Assembly: GCA_944327285.1 (NCBI GenBank) | Contig: CALVHG010000001.1 | Span: forward strand, 40,735-104,734 | Source of the DNA: an uncultured Desulfovibrio sp. | GTDB taxonomy: Bacteria > Desulfobacterota > Desulfovibrionia > Desulfovibrionales > Desulfovibrionaceae | Direction: 5' to 3' | DNA length: 64,000 nt | Shown: piece by piece, positions 1 to 8,241 of the stretch | Layout: every line of letters begins with the position of its first letter | Numbering within the stretch: the first letter of the stretch is position 1 | Position numbers and translations under genes: made by a program | The notes under the pieces: model-generated | What the model was told of the DNA's origin: nothing | The model's database searches: none | The model's input: the letters and a program-made list of their open reading frames with translations, nothing else

Positions 1-199
1 TGATGGGCAGATGTTCGCGCCGCCATTGCGCATATTCCGGCGCGTAGGCTTCGGGCCATGCAGGTTCAAGAAGGTGTCCGAAGCACCAGGTAACGCAATC
101 GTCACCGCACCTGATATGCCCGTTTTCCGTATGACCGCCGCCAAGTCCTCTGGCGATGGCCTTTCCAAGACTGGGTTTTTCGGCAATGAAAAGTCTCAT
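1..199 (-). CDS. topB: DNA topoisomerase III (TopB/TraE-like), N-terminal fragment cut by the window edge
   Basis: Reading leftwards from the ATG at 197-199, the first 66 codons begin [20 protein letters not shown] and continue with a [17 protein letters not shown]-like segment. This is the characteristic TOPRIM start of type IA topoisomerases of the TopB family: the EKPS motif, then the ITWCxGHLxE block. The enzyme relaxes or decatenates DNA through a covalent tyrosine intermediate, and homologues are common on conjugative elements. The start codon lies 1 nt beyond the ardC stop (201-203), so it is probably translationally coupled as the last visible gene of the operon. Only the start is present; the active-site tyrosine would lie outside the window. 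Confidence 0.85.
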   Translation of the reverse strand, partial: MRLFIAEKPSLGKAIARGLGGGHTENGHIRCGDDCVTWCFGHLLEPAWPEAYAPEYAQWRREHLPI

Positions 200-200
200 G

Positions 201-1622
201 CTACAACCTCATGCGCTGCGCGGCAGCCGCCCGCTGTTCTTGCAGGGGTTCAGGATTTTCCAGAGTTCCCGGAGCCGTGCGCATTTTTTCATCCGCTTCC
301 AGATGAAGAACGTGCGCCATACGGTCACAAAGCCGGGCCAGATCAAGCATGGAATGGGGGTCTTCACGAAGCGCCAGATCAAGAAAGTCCGGGCTTTGCA
401 GGATGATGCGGGCCCTGCTGACAGGGTTGTCCGTTCCCTTGAAGGCAACAGCGGCCTCATCAAGCGACAGCGGCTCCGCAGGTTCCCTGCTCTGAGGGGT
501 TCGCTCGAATATCTGTGTGCCGGAGTCTTCCTTTTCATGGACAAAGACGCCGCTGGCCACATCACGCTGCATTTGCAGCTCAATGAGTTCCGGCCACGAC
601 TCACTTTTGGGAAACCACCGGGCCGAGGGCTGCTCGCCCACTTCAAACTGATGCAGCATGGTCAGGATGCGGGCAGCTTCCGATGCCGCCTGAAAAACAG
701 CTTTGGCATCGCCGCCGGAAAAGGTCTTGTTCCAGTGCGCGATGTAGGCCGCAGAATTGGTTTCAGGCATGGGCAGCCGGAGATGCGCGCCTGCCAGCAT
801 GGAAAACATTTCCGCCCGCATCTCCTCGAAGGCATAGCCCTTGAGCGTCTGCGCCTTTTTCTGCTGACGGTTCTCCCGGCTTTCGTGTCCGGTTGCATGA
901 AAGAACTCATGCAGTTTGGCGGCATAGTATTCATCCGTGCCGCTGAATCGGTCAGGATAGGGCAGAGACACTTCGTTTTTCTCGTAGCTGAAAAGGGGAT
1001 CGCCGCCATAGTGTTTGACGATAACGCCGGAACTGGCGATGAAGCGTTCCACCAACTCGTTCCGTTCGATTTCCGTCATGGTGTGCGCGGGCTGTTCCTT
1101 GGCGGGGAAGCCTTCGATCTGGGCGGCATTGAACACCGTAAAGGGATAGAAAAGCGTCCTGCGCTCCACGTCGGGCACAACAGCCCCCTGCGCCCTGAGT
1201 TCCTCAATACGGCGAAGTTCTTCCCGGCCAAGAAATTTCCAGCTCCCGTCTTCCTCTACGATGTAGGCAACCTCTTCAGGGCGCAGAACCTTGACGCCAT
1301 GCTCTCCCTTGCGAATATTCATCTTCAATTCGGGATGAGCTTCCTGAAGGGTCTGGAGCTGTCTGAAGGTCATCCAGCGGTCATCGGCATAGCCTCTGGC
1401 AATACTGGCCAGCAGCAGACGCACCATATTTGCACCGCTGTATTCCCTGCCGGTCACAGGACAGAAGGGCATCCCCACAGGCGTGTCGGAAGTCCACCCC
1501 TGCTGCCATTTACCGGCCTTTTCCGCCAGCGAGAGCATGGTTTCGGCAATGCCGTTGACGAACTCCTCCTGAACTTCGCGGCTGACCTGAAAGCGATTTT
1601 TCCTTTCTTTTGCAGGGCTCAC
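201..1622 (-). CDS. ardC: ArdC-like antirestriction protein with zincin metallopeptidase domain
   Basis: The protein is about 473 aa. Its N-terminal part resembles the ArdC ssDNA-binding domain (DUF1738): a [13 protein letters not shown]-like segment near residue 75, and a KGEHGVKV stretch. The C-terminal part holds the zincin motif HEFFHATGH. ArdC proteins enter the recipient with conjugating DNA and protect it from restriction, which fits its place at the end of a transfer operon. A longer reading starts at 1655, but a GTG at 1620-1622 overlaps the stop of the upstream small gene (GTGA) and is the likelier, coupled start. The region beyond the zincin motif to the C-terminus is variable and not recognised. 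Confidence 0.8.
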   Translation of the reverse strand: MSPAKERKNRFQVSREVQEEFVNGIAETMLSLAEKAGKWQQGWTSDTPVGMPFCPVTGREYSGANMVRLLLASIARGYADDRWMTFRQLQTLQEAHPELKMNIRKGEHGVKVLRPEEVAYIVEEDGSWKFLGREELRRIEELRAQGAVVPDVERRTLFYPFTVFNAAQIEGFPAKEQPAHTMTEIERNELVERFIASSGVIVKHYGGDPLFSYEKNEVSLPYPDRFSGTDEYYAAKLHEFFHATGHESRENRQQKKAQTLKGYAFEEMRAEMFSMLAGAHLRLPMPETNSAAYIAHWNKTFSGGDAKAVFQAASEAARILTMLHQFEVGEQPSARWFPKSESWPELIELQMQRDVASGVFVHEKEDSGTQIFERTPQSREPAEPLSLDEAAVAFKGTDNPVSRARIILQSPDFLDLALREDPHSMLDLARLCDRMAHVLHLEADEKMRTAPGTLENPEPLQEQRAAAAQRMRL

Positions 1623-1834
1623 TGGTCGGCCTCCCTGATGTCGATAATGACGCAATCCTGCATATCCTGCGGATTGAGGAAACCTGCCGCGACGGCTTCT
1701 TCCCGCGACAGCAGAAAGGCTCCGGCATCAAGCTGGCGTTCAATATCTTCGCGTGAAAAAAGCACGCATTCCTTTTCGGCAGAGCGCCGGGAAGCGTCGA
1801 AAAGTCCGAGGCTGTTACGCTGATTGTTCTGCAT
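1619..1834 (-). CDS. Small hypothetical protein between icmT and ardC
   Basis: A 71-aa acidic soluble protein starting MQNNQRNSLGLFDASRR. A GGAG sequence lies about 10 nt before the ATG. It begins about 28 nt after icmT and its TGA overlaps the GTG start of ardC, so it fits the operon perfectly. No domain is recognised. A longer TTG-started reading (to 2086) would overlap icmT in another frame and is unlikely. The function is unknown; a small transfer or antirestriction accessory role is only a guess from position. Confidence 0.6.
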   Translation of the reverse strand: MQNNQRNSLGLFDASRRSAEKECVLFSREDIERQLDAGAFLLSREEAVAAGFLNPQDMQDCVIIDIREADQ

Positions 1835-1862
1835 ACGCAAAATCTCCACGAAGCAAGGCGGC

Positions 1863-2138
1863 TTACCACCGGCACCGCTTGCGCCAAAGGGTTTCGGAAT
1901 ATCTGGTTTCCCGCCTCCTGCCCATAATCGCCGTTCGGATGGCGCGAAGGCAGGCAAGAGGCGACATGCCGGTACGCTGAACAAGATACAGACCGATGAT
2001 GCCCAGCATCGCAAGGCTTGCCGTCCACCATGCCCAGTGGAAAAGCCACAGAAGCAGCGGAAAGACGGCGCGGGCATCCAGAACAAGGATTTTGGGCGTA
2101 ATGCCCGTATCCCGCCAGAGAATGTCGCCGGTCATCAT
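1863..2138 (-). CDS. icmT: IcmT-like type IVB secretion inner-membrane protein
   Basis: A 91-aa protein with the IcmT pattern: an N-terminal WRDTGITPKILVLDARAVFP block, two hydrophobic helices (about residues 25-55), then a basic tail. IcmT is a small inner-membrane component of Dot/Icm systems; the IncI transfer regions have a counterpart. Its ATG overlaps the TGA of dotB (ATGA at 2135-2138), showing translational coupling. The W-R-D and DARAVFPLLLW residues are the recognisable family signature. Confidence 0.85.
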   Translation of the reverse strand: MMTGDILWRDTGITPKILVLDARAVFPLLLWLFHWAWWTASLAMLGIIGLYLVQRTGMSPLACLRAIRTAIMGRRRETRYSETLWRKRCRW

Positions 2139-3271
2139 GCTTTTACCTCCCGTCTTTTGCGTTCCGCCAGAATTGCCAGATAGTTCTCCCTGCCGATGCG
2201 CCCGGCGGCATAGGCGCGTTCCGCAGCGTCCTGAATCCGCTGGCCGTATTCGCCCAGCAGGATTTCCGCCTGCGGAAGCAGACGTTCCAGCGGCGTGTCC
2301 AGCAGTCTTTCCCGGATTGTCGGCGTGAAGGCCAGATATTCGCGCAGGGCCGTGCGCCCGCTGTTGTCCGGCAAAGGGACAAGGCGCTGCGAAATGACAA
2401 GGCGCAGACTGGTCAGCAAGGTGGCAGTAACCTGAAGACGTTCCGCAACGGGGAAGACATTGATGATGCGGCTGAGCGTTTCCGGCACGGAACGGGTATG
2501 TACGGTCGAATAGGCGGCAACACCGATTTCAGCACTTTCAATCATGCCCCGGAGCGTATCGGGGTCGCGACTTTCCCCGATCAGCACCACGTCCGGGGCT
2601 GTCCGCGTGCTGTTGCGCGTCGCAGTCAGAAACGACTTCAGATGTTCCGGGATGGTGCTTTGCGATACCGGCCCGCCGGGATGGGGAATGGCGTCAAAAT
2701 CGAACTCAATGGGAGCTTCATAGGTGCTGACGTTGCGCCCGCCGTTTTCAATGATGCGGCGAAGAATGGCGGCAAGCAGCGTACTTTTTCCGCTTCCCAT
2801 GACGCCCGTGACCAGAACCAGCCCATGAGACGGCATGGCATGTTCAAGAATCTCCGCTTCGACATGCAGGTCTTCCAGCGCGGGCGGCATGGAGGGAATT
2901 GCCCGAAAGACAATCTTGACGCCCGTGGAGTATCCGTCGGCAACGGGCGTGGCATTGCCGCGATACCGAAGGCGAACCCCGCGTGATTCCTCTATTTCAT
3001 GGGCAAAATCATAGTCGGACTGACCGGACTTGATCAGGGCGGCAACGGAATTGTTGCGCGTCAGACGCTCCAGCGCTGCCAGCAGCTCATCCGTGGAAAT
3101 GGCCTTCTTTGTCACAGGACGCCATGTTCCGTTCAGGCGCATCCATGCCGGAAGCCCGGAACGCAGGCATAAATCAGACATGCCGCGCTGTGTGGCCCAG
3201 AGCAGGAGATTGTTGAATTCGCCATGATCCCAGCGGATACGCGGCTCGTATGGATAATAGTCCGAAGTCAT
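2135..3271 (-). CDS. dotB: DotB-like secretion ATPase (IncI TraJ type)
   Basis: A 378-aa PilT/VirB11-superfamily ATPase. The Walker A loop is GVMGSGKST at residues 156-164. An Asp box follows (TYEAPIEF near 185), then a Walker B-like DVVLIGESRDPDT and a His box (STVHT). DotB is a cytoplasmic hexamer that energises substrate transfer and docks on DotO. The length matches DotB (about 377 aa). It overlaps dotC upstream (3268-3271) and icmT downstream by 4 nt each, so the block is one translationally coupled operon. No catalytic residue appears to be missing. Confidence 0.93.
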   Translation of the reverse strand: MTSDYYPYEPRIRWDHGEFNNLLLWATQRGMSDLCLRSGLPAWMRLNGTWRPVTKKAISTDELLAALERLTRNNSVAALIKSGQSDYDFAHEIEESRGVRLRYRGNATPVADGYSTGVKIVFRAIPSMPPALEDLHVEAEILEHAMPSHGLVLVTGVMGSGKSTLLAAILRRIIENGGRNVSTYEAPIEFDFDAIPHPGGPVSQSTIPEHLKSFLTATRNSTRTAPDVVLIGESRDPDTLRGMIESAEIGVAAYSTVHTRSVPETLSRIINVFPVAERLQVTATLLTSLRLVISQRLVPLPDNSGRTALREYLAFTPTIRERLLDTPLERLLPQAEILLGEYGQRIQDAAERAYAAGRIGRENYLAILAERKRREVKA

Positions 3272-4410
3272 CTGCCTGCCCCCTTCTTCGGGGAAGTCGG
3301 CAGCGAAACCGTAAAGGCCGATGGGGCGGTAATCCTGTAGACGCGCTGACCGATATGCAGCAGATTTCCCTTCCCGGAGGTGCGTATACCCGTCTCGGAG
3401 GATGCCGTGCGGATACGACTCAGAAGATGTTGGGCTGTCAGAAGGTGATAGAGCATGGCTCCGCGATAGCTGCGCGTCATGCGGGCCACATTGTCCGCAT
3501 AGAGCAGATCCGCTTCCGCCAGCCCCTGTGCCCAGGCCTCACGCACGGCACTGCGCCAGATGGCGCGCTCTTCGCTGTTTCTGGGCAGCACCGCAGGGTG
3601 GGGACTCTCCGGCGCGGGGAAGTCATCCATCATCAGAAATTCGCGCCAGTGCGGCGCAGCAGCGATATAGCGGGCCGGTTCCAGCAATTCATAGGTGGAC
3701 GTTGCCGCCGTGGCCGTCATGCTGTCTTCAATCCTCATGGACGCGCCGGATCGCGCAATCAGAGGCGGCATAATCAGCGCATCTCCCTGCGTCAGCAGCA
3801 GAGGGGAAAAATTGAAAGCGGCATCCATGACGGCGCTATGGCGTTCCGTCTGCCTCACAAGCTGGCCATAGCGCCAGGCAATGGCCGTCTGAAATGTCAC
3901 GAGCTGGGCAGCCTCTCTGATGGCATTGGGACGCATCCGGCTGACAGCCGTGTTGCCGGCGCTTTTTTCTCCCTTCATTTCCAGAAGGGATGCCAGTTCC
4001 GCAGGCTCTCCCGGACGAGGGCCGGAAGCCGTGTCCACTGGTGTGTGAACCGCCAGATACTGCCCGGAACCATCTTCACGATAGGATGCGTCATGAGGCG
4101 TAAAGGCATTCTTGTCCCTGTTGCCGCCCGCAGGTGCGGGAGCATTCTCAACCGTGGGCGGAATCGGAGCGGGATTGGAAATATCTCCCTGTGTTTTTTC
4201 CGCACAGCCGGTCAGCATGATGCAGGCCAGCAAAGGAAGAAGGCAGGATTTCAGATAGCGGGAACCGTCTTCCCTCAGCCGGTCAAGATAACGGCAGAGC
4301 GTCGAGACAAGACGCGAGGTATGACGGGCAAGCAGACCACAGGCAAGCAGCAGCACTACTATGCCGCAACCGCCACGCGGCATGGGGGCGGGGATCAAAT
4401 CACTGCTCAT
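3268..4410 (-). CDS. dotC: DotC-like outer-membrane lipoprotein (IncI TraI type)
   Basis: A 380-aa protein with a lipobox LTGC at about residues 66-69 (after SCLLPLLACIM) and a mature domain rich in W/R/E, as in DotC. The 60 residues ahead of the lipobox include a second hydrophobic stretch (GIVVLLLACGLLA), which makes the N-terminus longer than usual; a start further inside is possible. The first ATG overlaps the dotD stop (ATGA, 4407-4410) and supports the long form. DotC and DotD are lipoproteins that place DotH in the outer-membrane core of the type IVB channel. Confidence 0.85.
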   Translation of the reverse strand: MSSDLIPAPMPRGGCGIVVLLLACGLLARHTSRLVSTLCRYLDRLREDGSRYLKSCLLPLLACIMLTGCAEKTQGDISNPAPIPPTVENAPAPAGGNRDKNAFTPHDASYREDGSGQYLAVHTPVDTASGPRPGEPAELASLLEMKGEKSAGNTAVSRMRPNAIREAAQLVTFQTAIAWRYGQLVRQTERHSAVMDAAFNFSPLLLTQGDALIMPPLIARSGASMRIEDSMTATAATSTYELLEPARYIAAAPHWREFLMMDDFPAPESPHPAVLPRNSEERAIWRSAVREAWAQGLAEADLLYADNVARMTRSYRGAMLYHLLTAQHLLSRIRTASSETGIRTSGKGNLLHIGQRVYRITAPSAFTVSLPTSPKKGAGR

Positions 4411-4880
4411 GACCGCTTCTCCCTGCCGGATGTTCTTGCCAGCGTAATGGTTCTGTTGATGGGATCGACACGCACAAAAGCCAGCGGCTGCGCCTGCCAG
4501 GCAATATCCTCCAGCAGCTCATACGCGGGGCGATTCTGCCCTCGTACAACAACAGTCATGGTCTGGGCGGACGGCCTCCCCACTTCCTGATAGCGATAGC
4601 CGACTTGCAGGCATATTTCCTTGAGCGCTCCTTCCATCGGCCCTGTCCATGCCACGGACACGGGACGTTGCAATGCCGGATCAGGAGGCGGCAACAGTGG
4701 CTGCATTCCCTGACCGCGCAATCTGGCGACCATAGCCAGGTCTTCATGCGCCTGTTCCGCAGCCTGACCGAGAGTTGTGGAAACGATATCCGCAGGGGGC
4801 GGCACAGACGATGCGTTTTCTCTGCCCGCGCAGGCACAAAGCCAAAGGCAGCACAGGCACATTGCAAATCTTTGAAACAT
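4407..4880 (-). CDS. dotD: DotD-like lipoprotein (IncI TraH type)
   Basis: A 157-aa secreted protein starting MFQRFAMCLCCLWLCACAGR, with lipobox LCAC. The mature part has the DotD secretin N0-like fold pattern ending in a QAQPLAFVRVDPINRTITL block. The start at 4880 is chosen because a strong AAAGGAGG lies 7-8 nt upstream; a longer reading to 4937 would begin inside a MITE. The MITE at 4904-5048 sits 24 bp upstream, so it occupies the leader between this gene and the preceding gene of the operon. It overlaps dotC by 4 nt. Confidence 0.85.
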   Translation of the reverse strand: MFQRFAMCLCCLWLCACAGRENASSVPPPADIVSTTLGQAAEQAHEDLAMVARLRGQGMQPLLPPPDPALQRPVSVAWTGPMEGALKEICLQVGYRYQEVGRPSAQTMTVVVRGQNRPAYELLEDIAWQAQPLAFVRVDPINRTITLARTSGREKRS

Positions 4881-4903
4881 GGCTTCCTCCTTTCTCAACA
4901 CTA

Positions 4904-5048
4904 AAGCATTTTCAGTTTGAAACGCTGCGCGTTCCAAACCATACGACCTGTCGTTTCGCGGAAAAAAACGCGGTTTTTCCGCTCACTTTGGGCCGGGCGG
5001 CGCTGTGCTGCCGCCTCGCGTTTTATCTTTTTCAAAGCTAAAACGCTC
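4904..5048 (+). mobile_element. MITE copy 1 (145 bp)
   Basis: Palindromic repeat in the forward orientation, beginning AAGCATTTTCAG and ending AAAACGCTC, with internal hairpins (GCGGAAAAAA/TTTTTCCGC and GGCGGCG/CGCCGCC). It is flanked by TA on the left and TG on the right, so the 2-bp duplication is imperfect here. It lies between the small membrane gene at 5074-5517 and dotD, where it could act as a transcription or RNA-processing signal inside the transfer operon. Confidence 0.85.
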
Positions 5049-5073
5049 TGAAATGAGACACACCCCCCGCCCC

Positions 5074-5517
5074 TCATACACGCCTGCGGCATAGCCCGAC
5101 GCAGTGCCACAGCCAGCGCCCAAACGACAGAAAGCGACGTTGCCGCAGGATGGAAATTCTCCAGGCTGTCGTCATGATCCCCAGAAGGCAGGGAGGCACG
5201 ACAAGACTTGCGGTAACCAGGGCCAGAGGGCTTTGCTGCCATGCTGCCGCCGTCAGGGCAGCAGCAGAGGGAAAACCGAACAACGGAAAACGCAGACGCA
5301 GCCCGCTGATGACGCGGGGGATGGCCGCTGTATCCTCAATGCCCCATGCCACAAGCAGAAGATGAAATTCCTGCGCTACGACAGCCTGCTCCGGGGCGGA
5401 GCGGTGCTTACGAAAGGCCGCAATGCGCGAGCTGAAGCCGGAACCAAGTGCCGTGAGCTGTTGTCTGGATTGCCGTACTGCGGCTCTTACCCCTTGATAT
5501 TTTGTGTTTTCCTGCAT
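5074..5517 (-). CDS. Small transfer-region membrane protein downstream of dotA
   Basis: A 147-aa protein with a basic, amphipathic N-terminal half and two hydrophobic helices around residues 78-117 (a PLFGFPSAAALTAAA segment, then an ALVTASLVVPPCLLGI segment). It starts 5 bp after the dotA stop. In Legionella, dotA is linked to icmV, which encodes a 151-aa membrane protein of similar size and topology. Equivalence to IcmV is plausible from position and topology but not from a clear motif. It is followed by a MITE and then dotD. Confidence 0.55.
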   Translation of the reverse strand: MQENTKYQGVRAAVRQSRQQLTALGSGFSSRIAAFRKHRSAPEQAVVAQEFHLLLVAWGIEDTAAIPRVISGLRLRFPLFGFPSAAALTAAAWQQSPLALVTASLVVPPCLLGIMTTAWRISILRQRRFLSFGRWLWHCVGLCRRRV

Positions 5518-5522
5518 GGTAT

Positions 5523-7616
5523 TCAGCTCCTGAAGCTCTCCTGTGAAATGGATTCAGATGGGGCGGCAGCCTGTGGTGCTTCCAAGTCCACGGACGGCGG
5601 CTGATTCCAGCGTCGCACGGCATCGCCGCGCAGTTCACGCGCTCCATGCGCCCCGGAACTGACAGCATTGGTGGAGCCGACAAAAACATTCTTGGCTCCG
5701 GCCTGATCTTCCTTTTCTCCAAGGCTGTGAAACTGCTGTCCGATCCAGTTCGTCACATGTTCCGGCAGGTAGTGAATGAGGGAAAAAAACTTGTTGGCCG
5801 CCATGATGACGACAATGCCAAGGATAACCAGCATGGCGAACGTGCCTGTTATGCCGATTATTCTGGTCTGTGCGGTTCCGGCAATGAACAGCTCAAAACC
5901 CGCCCCGACAAGTCGGCCCAGCACATTCATCAAGAGAATGGCGGCAAAAAAGCCTGTCACCATCAAAGGTGGACGAATGACGATGCCCAGCAAAAGAATG
6001 TAGCCGCGCCTGCCATGCTGACCGGCTGCGCCGTCGCCTTCGGGCAGCGCATGGGCACAGAGCCAGAGAGGGGCTGCAACAAGGGCTTCCACGATAAGGA
6101 TGATCCAGCCCACCAGCGCGGAAATCCAGCGGATGAAGGGAATGGCCGGCAGATAATAGGCCAGCGCCAGGCCGTACAGCAGAAGGGGGAGAAAGACGGA
6201 AAACAGCGCAAAGGAAATATATTTGTCCAGATTGGGAACGACCTTGCCGACAAGAGGCAGTTCCTTGCCGAGAGCGTGCGTCACGTCCACAACGCCCAGA
6301 GCAGAGGCAAGTCCCCAGGCTGTGCCAATCAGGTAGTCTCCCACATTGGAAACCGCCAGAATGGGGTCCTGACTGGAGAGCTTTTCAACCGCAACAGGAA
6401 GGATATTCCCGGCAACAAGCTGATTCAGCGTGGAGCGCAGCCAGTTGATAATCTCGTCAAAGGCCCTGCCCTCATCCGTAACGGCGGGAGAGGATGCCGC
6501 GCGGGGAATTTCCCGGCGGATGGAATAGGCGGTCTTGATGTAGTTCGCCACCCGTTCTCTGACGGCTTCGTAATCCTGCAAGCCGCGCATTTGCGCATGA
6601 AGTTCCGATTCCGTGTATTCATGCGGACTGTAGGTAATGCCGGAATACATGGCTTCCCGAACTTCCTGATTGATCCACGCCACAGACCAGTAGGAAGAAC
6701 CGGCCATGATCCAGCCGTAGCGGGCAGTCCATTCCTGAAATTCTCCGAGCTTGTTCTGGAGCTGGCCTTGTTGGGCATACCCTTGCAGGTTGGAAAGAAT
6801 GGCCTCATTAACCTGATCCGCAGCGTCATAGAGGGCACGGGCAGGAATGGCTGACGCTGGCGTGTCAGGATCGGCCAGCTCACGGGCAACAGCCGAAAGA
6901 GACGAAATGGCCGCCCCGACGGCATTGACCTTTCCCCGGCACAGGGCGTCGCCTTCATTGACGCAGCTGACGCTGATACTTCCGGCATTGCCATTGAAGG
7001 TGAACGTATATTCACCACCGGACTGAAACCAGTTGCCGCTGTACTGCCATGCGCCCCCCGGAGGGACATTCAGACCGCGCCGCTCGCTCATGTAATACTG
7101 GAGCGTCAGGGACTCCAAAGCGCCATTGGTAATGGCCGCATAGTGGGAGACATTCTGGGGCGGAGCCTGCACGGACATCTGTCCCCCATGTTCCACAAAG
7201 TAGTCTGTTCCCAGTTCCCAGACGTAGTTGCCGAGATTGATGGAAAAACCGATGCAGGCCAGAATGGCAACCTGAAACAGGCTCAATCCCTTGAAAATGG
7301 GAGCAAGCGCCCCCATAGCACCCACAAAACGCACAGGCATCCAGAGAGAGCTGTACCGCTTGCCGAAAGGTACGCCCTCATGGGCAGTTCCGGCCACGGC
7401 AATGGCCGACACCCAGATGAACAGCGCGGAAATGACAGCCAGAGCCACGAGATTAAAGACGCTGAAAAGTTGCAGCATCAGTTCCGCAGCCTGCGAACCG
7501 CCAAGCCCCTGCCCCCAGGCATCCCAGCCCTTCCCCAGAAAGGCATCAAGAATCTGTTTGCTGCCGTCCGTTTCCAGCAGGACTTCCGAAGTAGCGGGAA
7601 TGTCAGAAGCGGCCAT
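5523..7616 (-). CDS. dotA: DotA/TraY-like polytopic inner-membrane protein
   Basis: A 697-aa protein. Hydrophobic segments lie near residues 50-75 and 95-125, and a cluster of several helices lies between about 450 and 610. Between them is a roughly 300-residue soluble loop with tryptophans and cysteines. This is the DotA/TraY topology; the length is close to IncI TraY (about 745 aa) and shorter than Legionella DotA (1048 aa). The C-terminal tail is polar. It is needed for channel function in IVB systems. It is the first gene after the toxin-antitoxin pair inserted on the opposite strand, so it may have its own promoter in the 70-bp gap before relB. Confidence 0.85.
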   Translation of the reverse strand: MAASDIPATSEVLLETDGSKQILDAFLGKGWDAWGQGLGGSQAAELMLQLFSVFNLVALAVISALFIWVSAIAVAGTAHEGVPFGKRYSSLWMPVRFVGAMGALAPIFKGLSLFQVAILACIGFSINLGNYVWELGTDYFVEHGGQMSVQAPPQNVSHYAAITNGALESLTLQYYMSERRGLNVPPGGAWQYSGNWFQSGGEYTFTFNGNAGSISVSCVNEGDALCRGKVNAVGAAISSLSAVARELADPDTPASAIPARALYDAADQVNEAILSNLQGYAQQGQLQNKLGEFQEWTARYGWIMAGSSYWSVAWINQEVREAMYSGITYSPHEYTESELHAQMRGLQDYEAVRERVANYIKTAYSIRREIPRAASSPAVTDEGRAFDEIINWLRSTLNQLVAGNILPVAVEKLSSQDPILAVSNVGDYLIGTAWGLASALGVVDVTHALGKELPLVGKVVPNLDKYISFALFSVFLPLLLYGLALAYYLPAIPFIRWISALVGWIILIVEALVAAPLWLCAHALPEGDGAAGQHGRRGYILLLGIVIRPPLMVTGFFAAILLMNVLGRLVGAGFELFIAGTAQTRIIGITGTFAMLVILGIVVIMAANKFFSLIHYLPEHVTNWIGQQFHSLGEKEDQAGAKNVFVGSTNAVSSGAHGARELRGDAVRRWNQPPSVDLEAPQAAAPSESISQESFRS

Positions 7617-7636
7617 AGGTCACGCCCCCGGCAGGT

Positions 7637-7664
7637 TTGACATTGTGCTCAAGTGAGCTACAGT
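7637..7664 (+). promoter_or_regulatory. Probable promoter and autoregulatory operator of relB-yafQ
   Basis: A TTGACA (7637-7642) is followed, 16 nt later, by TACAGT (7659-7664). The palindrome GCTCAAGTGAGC (7647-7658) lies in the spacer, where a RelB/DinJ ribbon-helix-helix repressor would block the polymerase. A strong AAGGAG ribosome site precedes the relB ATG. Confidence 0.6.
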
Positions 7665-7686
7665 CAGTAAAAGAAGGAGAAACGCT

Positions 7687-7947
7687 ATGCCTGCCAATGA
7701 TTATGTTCGTGCCCGTATCGATCCTACCATTAAGAGGGAAGCCGCCGCCGTGCTGGCGGGGATGGGGCTGACGGTTTCCGATGCCTGCCGCATGATGCTG
7801 ACCAAGATTGCCAGAGAAAAGTGCCTGCCTTTCGGAGCGGAGATTCCCAATGAGGAAACCCGTCAGGCTCTGGAAGCCGTTGAAAGGCGTGAAGGACTTC
7901 ATCATGCGAAGGATGCGGCAGACCTTTTCAGGCAACTGGGGATATAA
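7687..7947 (+). CDS. dinJ: RelB/DinJ-family antitoxin
   Basis: An 86-aa protein. Residues 1-45 form the RelB/DinJ ribbon-helix-helix DNA-binding domain (YVRARIDPTIKREAAAVL, then GLTVSDACRMMLTKIA). The C-terminal half (ETRQALEAVERREGLHH) is the toxin-wrapping part. It neutralises the downstream YafQ toxin and should repress its own promoter through the palindrome at 7647-7658. It is read opposite to the conjugation operon, between dotA and the icmX-like gene, so it is an insertion into the transfer region. Such pairs stabilise ICEs. Confidence 0.92.
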   Translation: MPANDYVRARIDPTIKREAAAVLAGMGLTVSDACRMMLTKIAREKCLPFGAEIPNEETRQALEAVERREGLHHAKDAADLFRQLGI

Positions 7948-8223
7948 ATGCTTATCCCTGTCTACACCACACATTTCAAAAGAGATGTGAAAAGAGTCTC
8001 GCAGCGTGGTTACGACATGGACAAGCTGAAACAGGTCATTGATTTGCTTCTTTCTGAAGAAAGACCTATTCCAGCCAATTACAAGGATCATGCCTTGAAG
8101 GGACGCTGGAAACCACACAGGGAGCTGCATATAGAACCGGACTGGCTCCTTATCTATTCCATTGATGGGAAAGAATGTTTTTTTGCCAGAACCGGCACTC
8201 ACGCTGATCTGTTTTCGCTGTAG
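7948..8223 (+). CDS. yafQ: YafQ-family mRNA interferase toxin
   Basis: A 91-aa RelE-superfamily ribosome-dependent endoribonuclease. Typical YafQ blocks are present: KRDVKRVSQRGYDMDKL at the start, the HALKGRWKPHRELHIEPDWLLIY core, and the FFARTGTHADLF C-terminus with the conserved His and Phe needed for mRNA cleavage. It starts directly after the antitoxin stop. The gene looks intact, so the pair can act as an addiction module for the ICE. Confidence 0.92.
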   Translation: MLIPVYTTHFKRDVKRVSQRGYDMDKLKQVIDLLLSEERPIPANYKDHALKGRWKPHRELHIEPDWLLIYSIDGKECFFARTGTHADLFSL

Positions 8224-8241
8224 CAGTCGCATGGCGTTCCT

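Noticed and set aside
156-1823. Long plus-strand open frame opposite ardC (555 codons)
   Set aside because: It is the antisense of a recognised ArdC gene, has no ribosome site or family resemblance, and reflects GC-rich codon structure.
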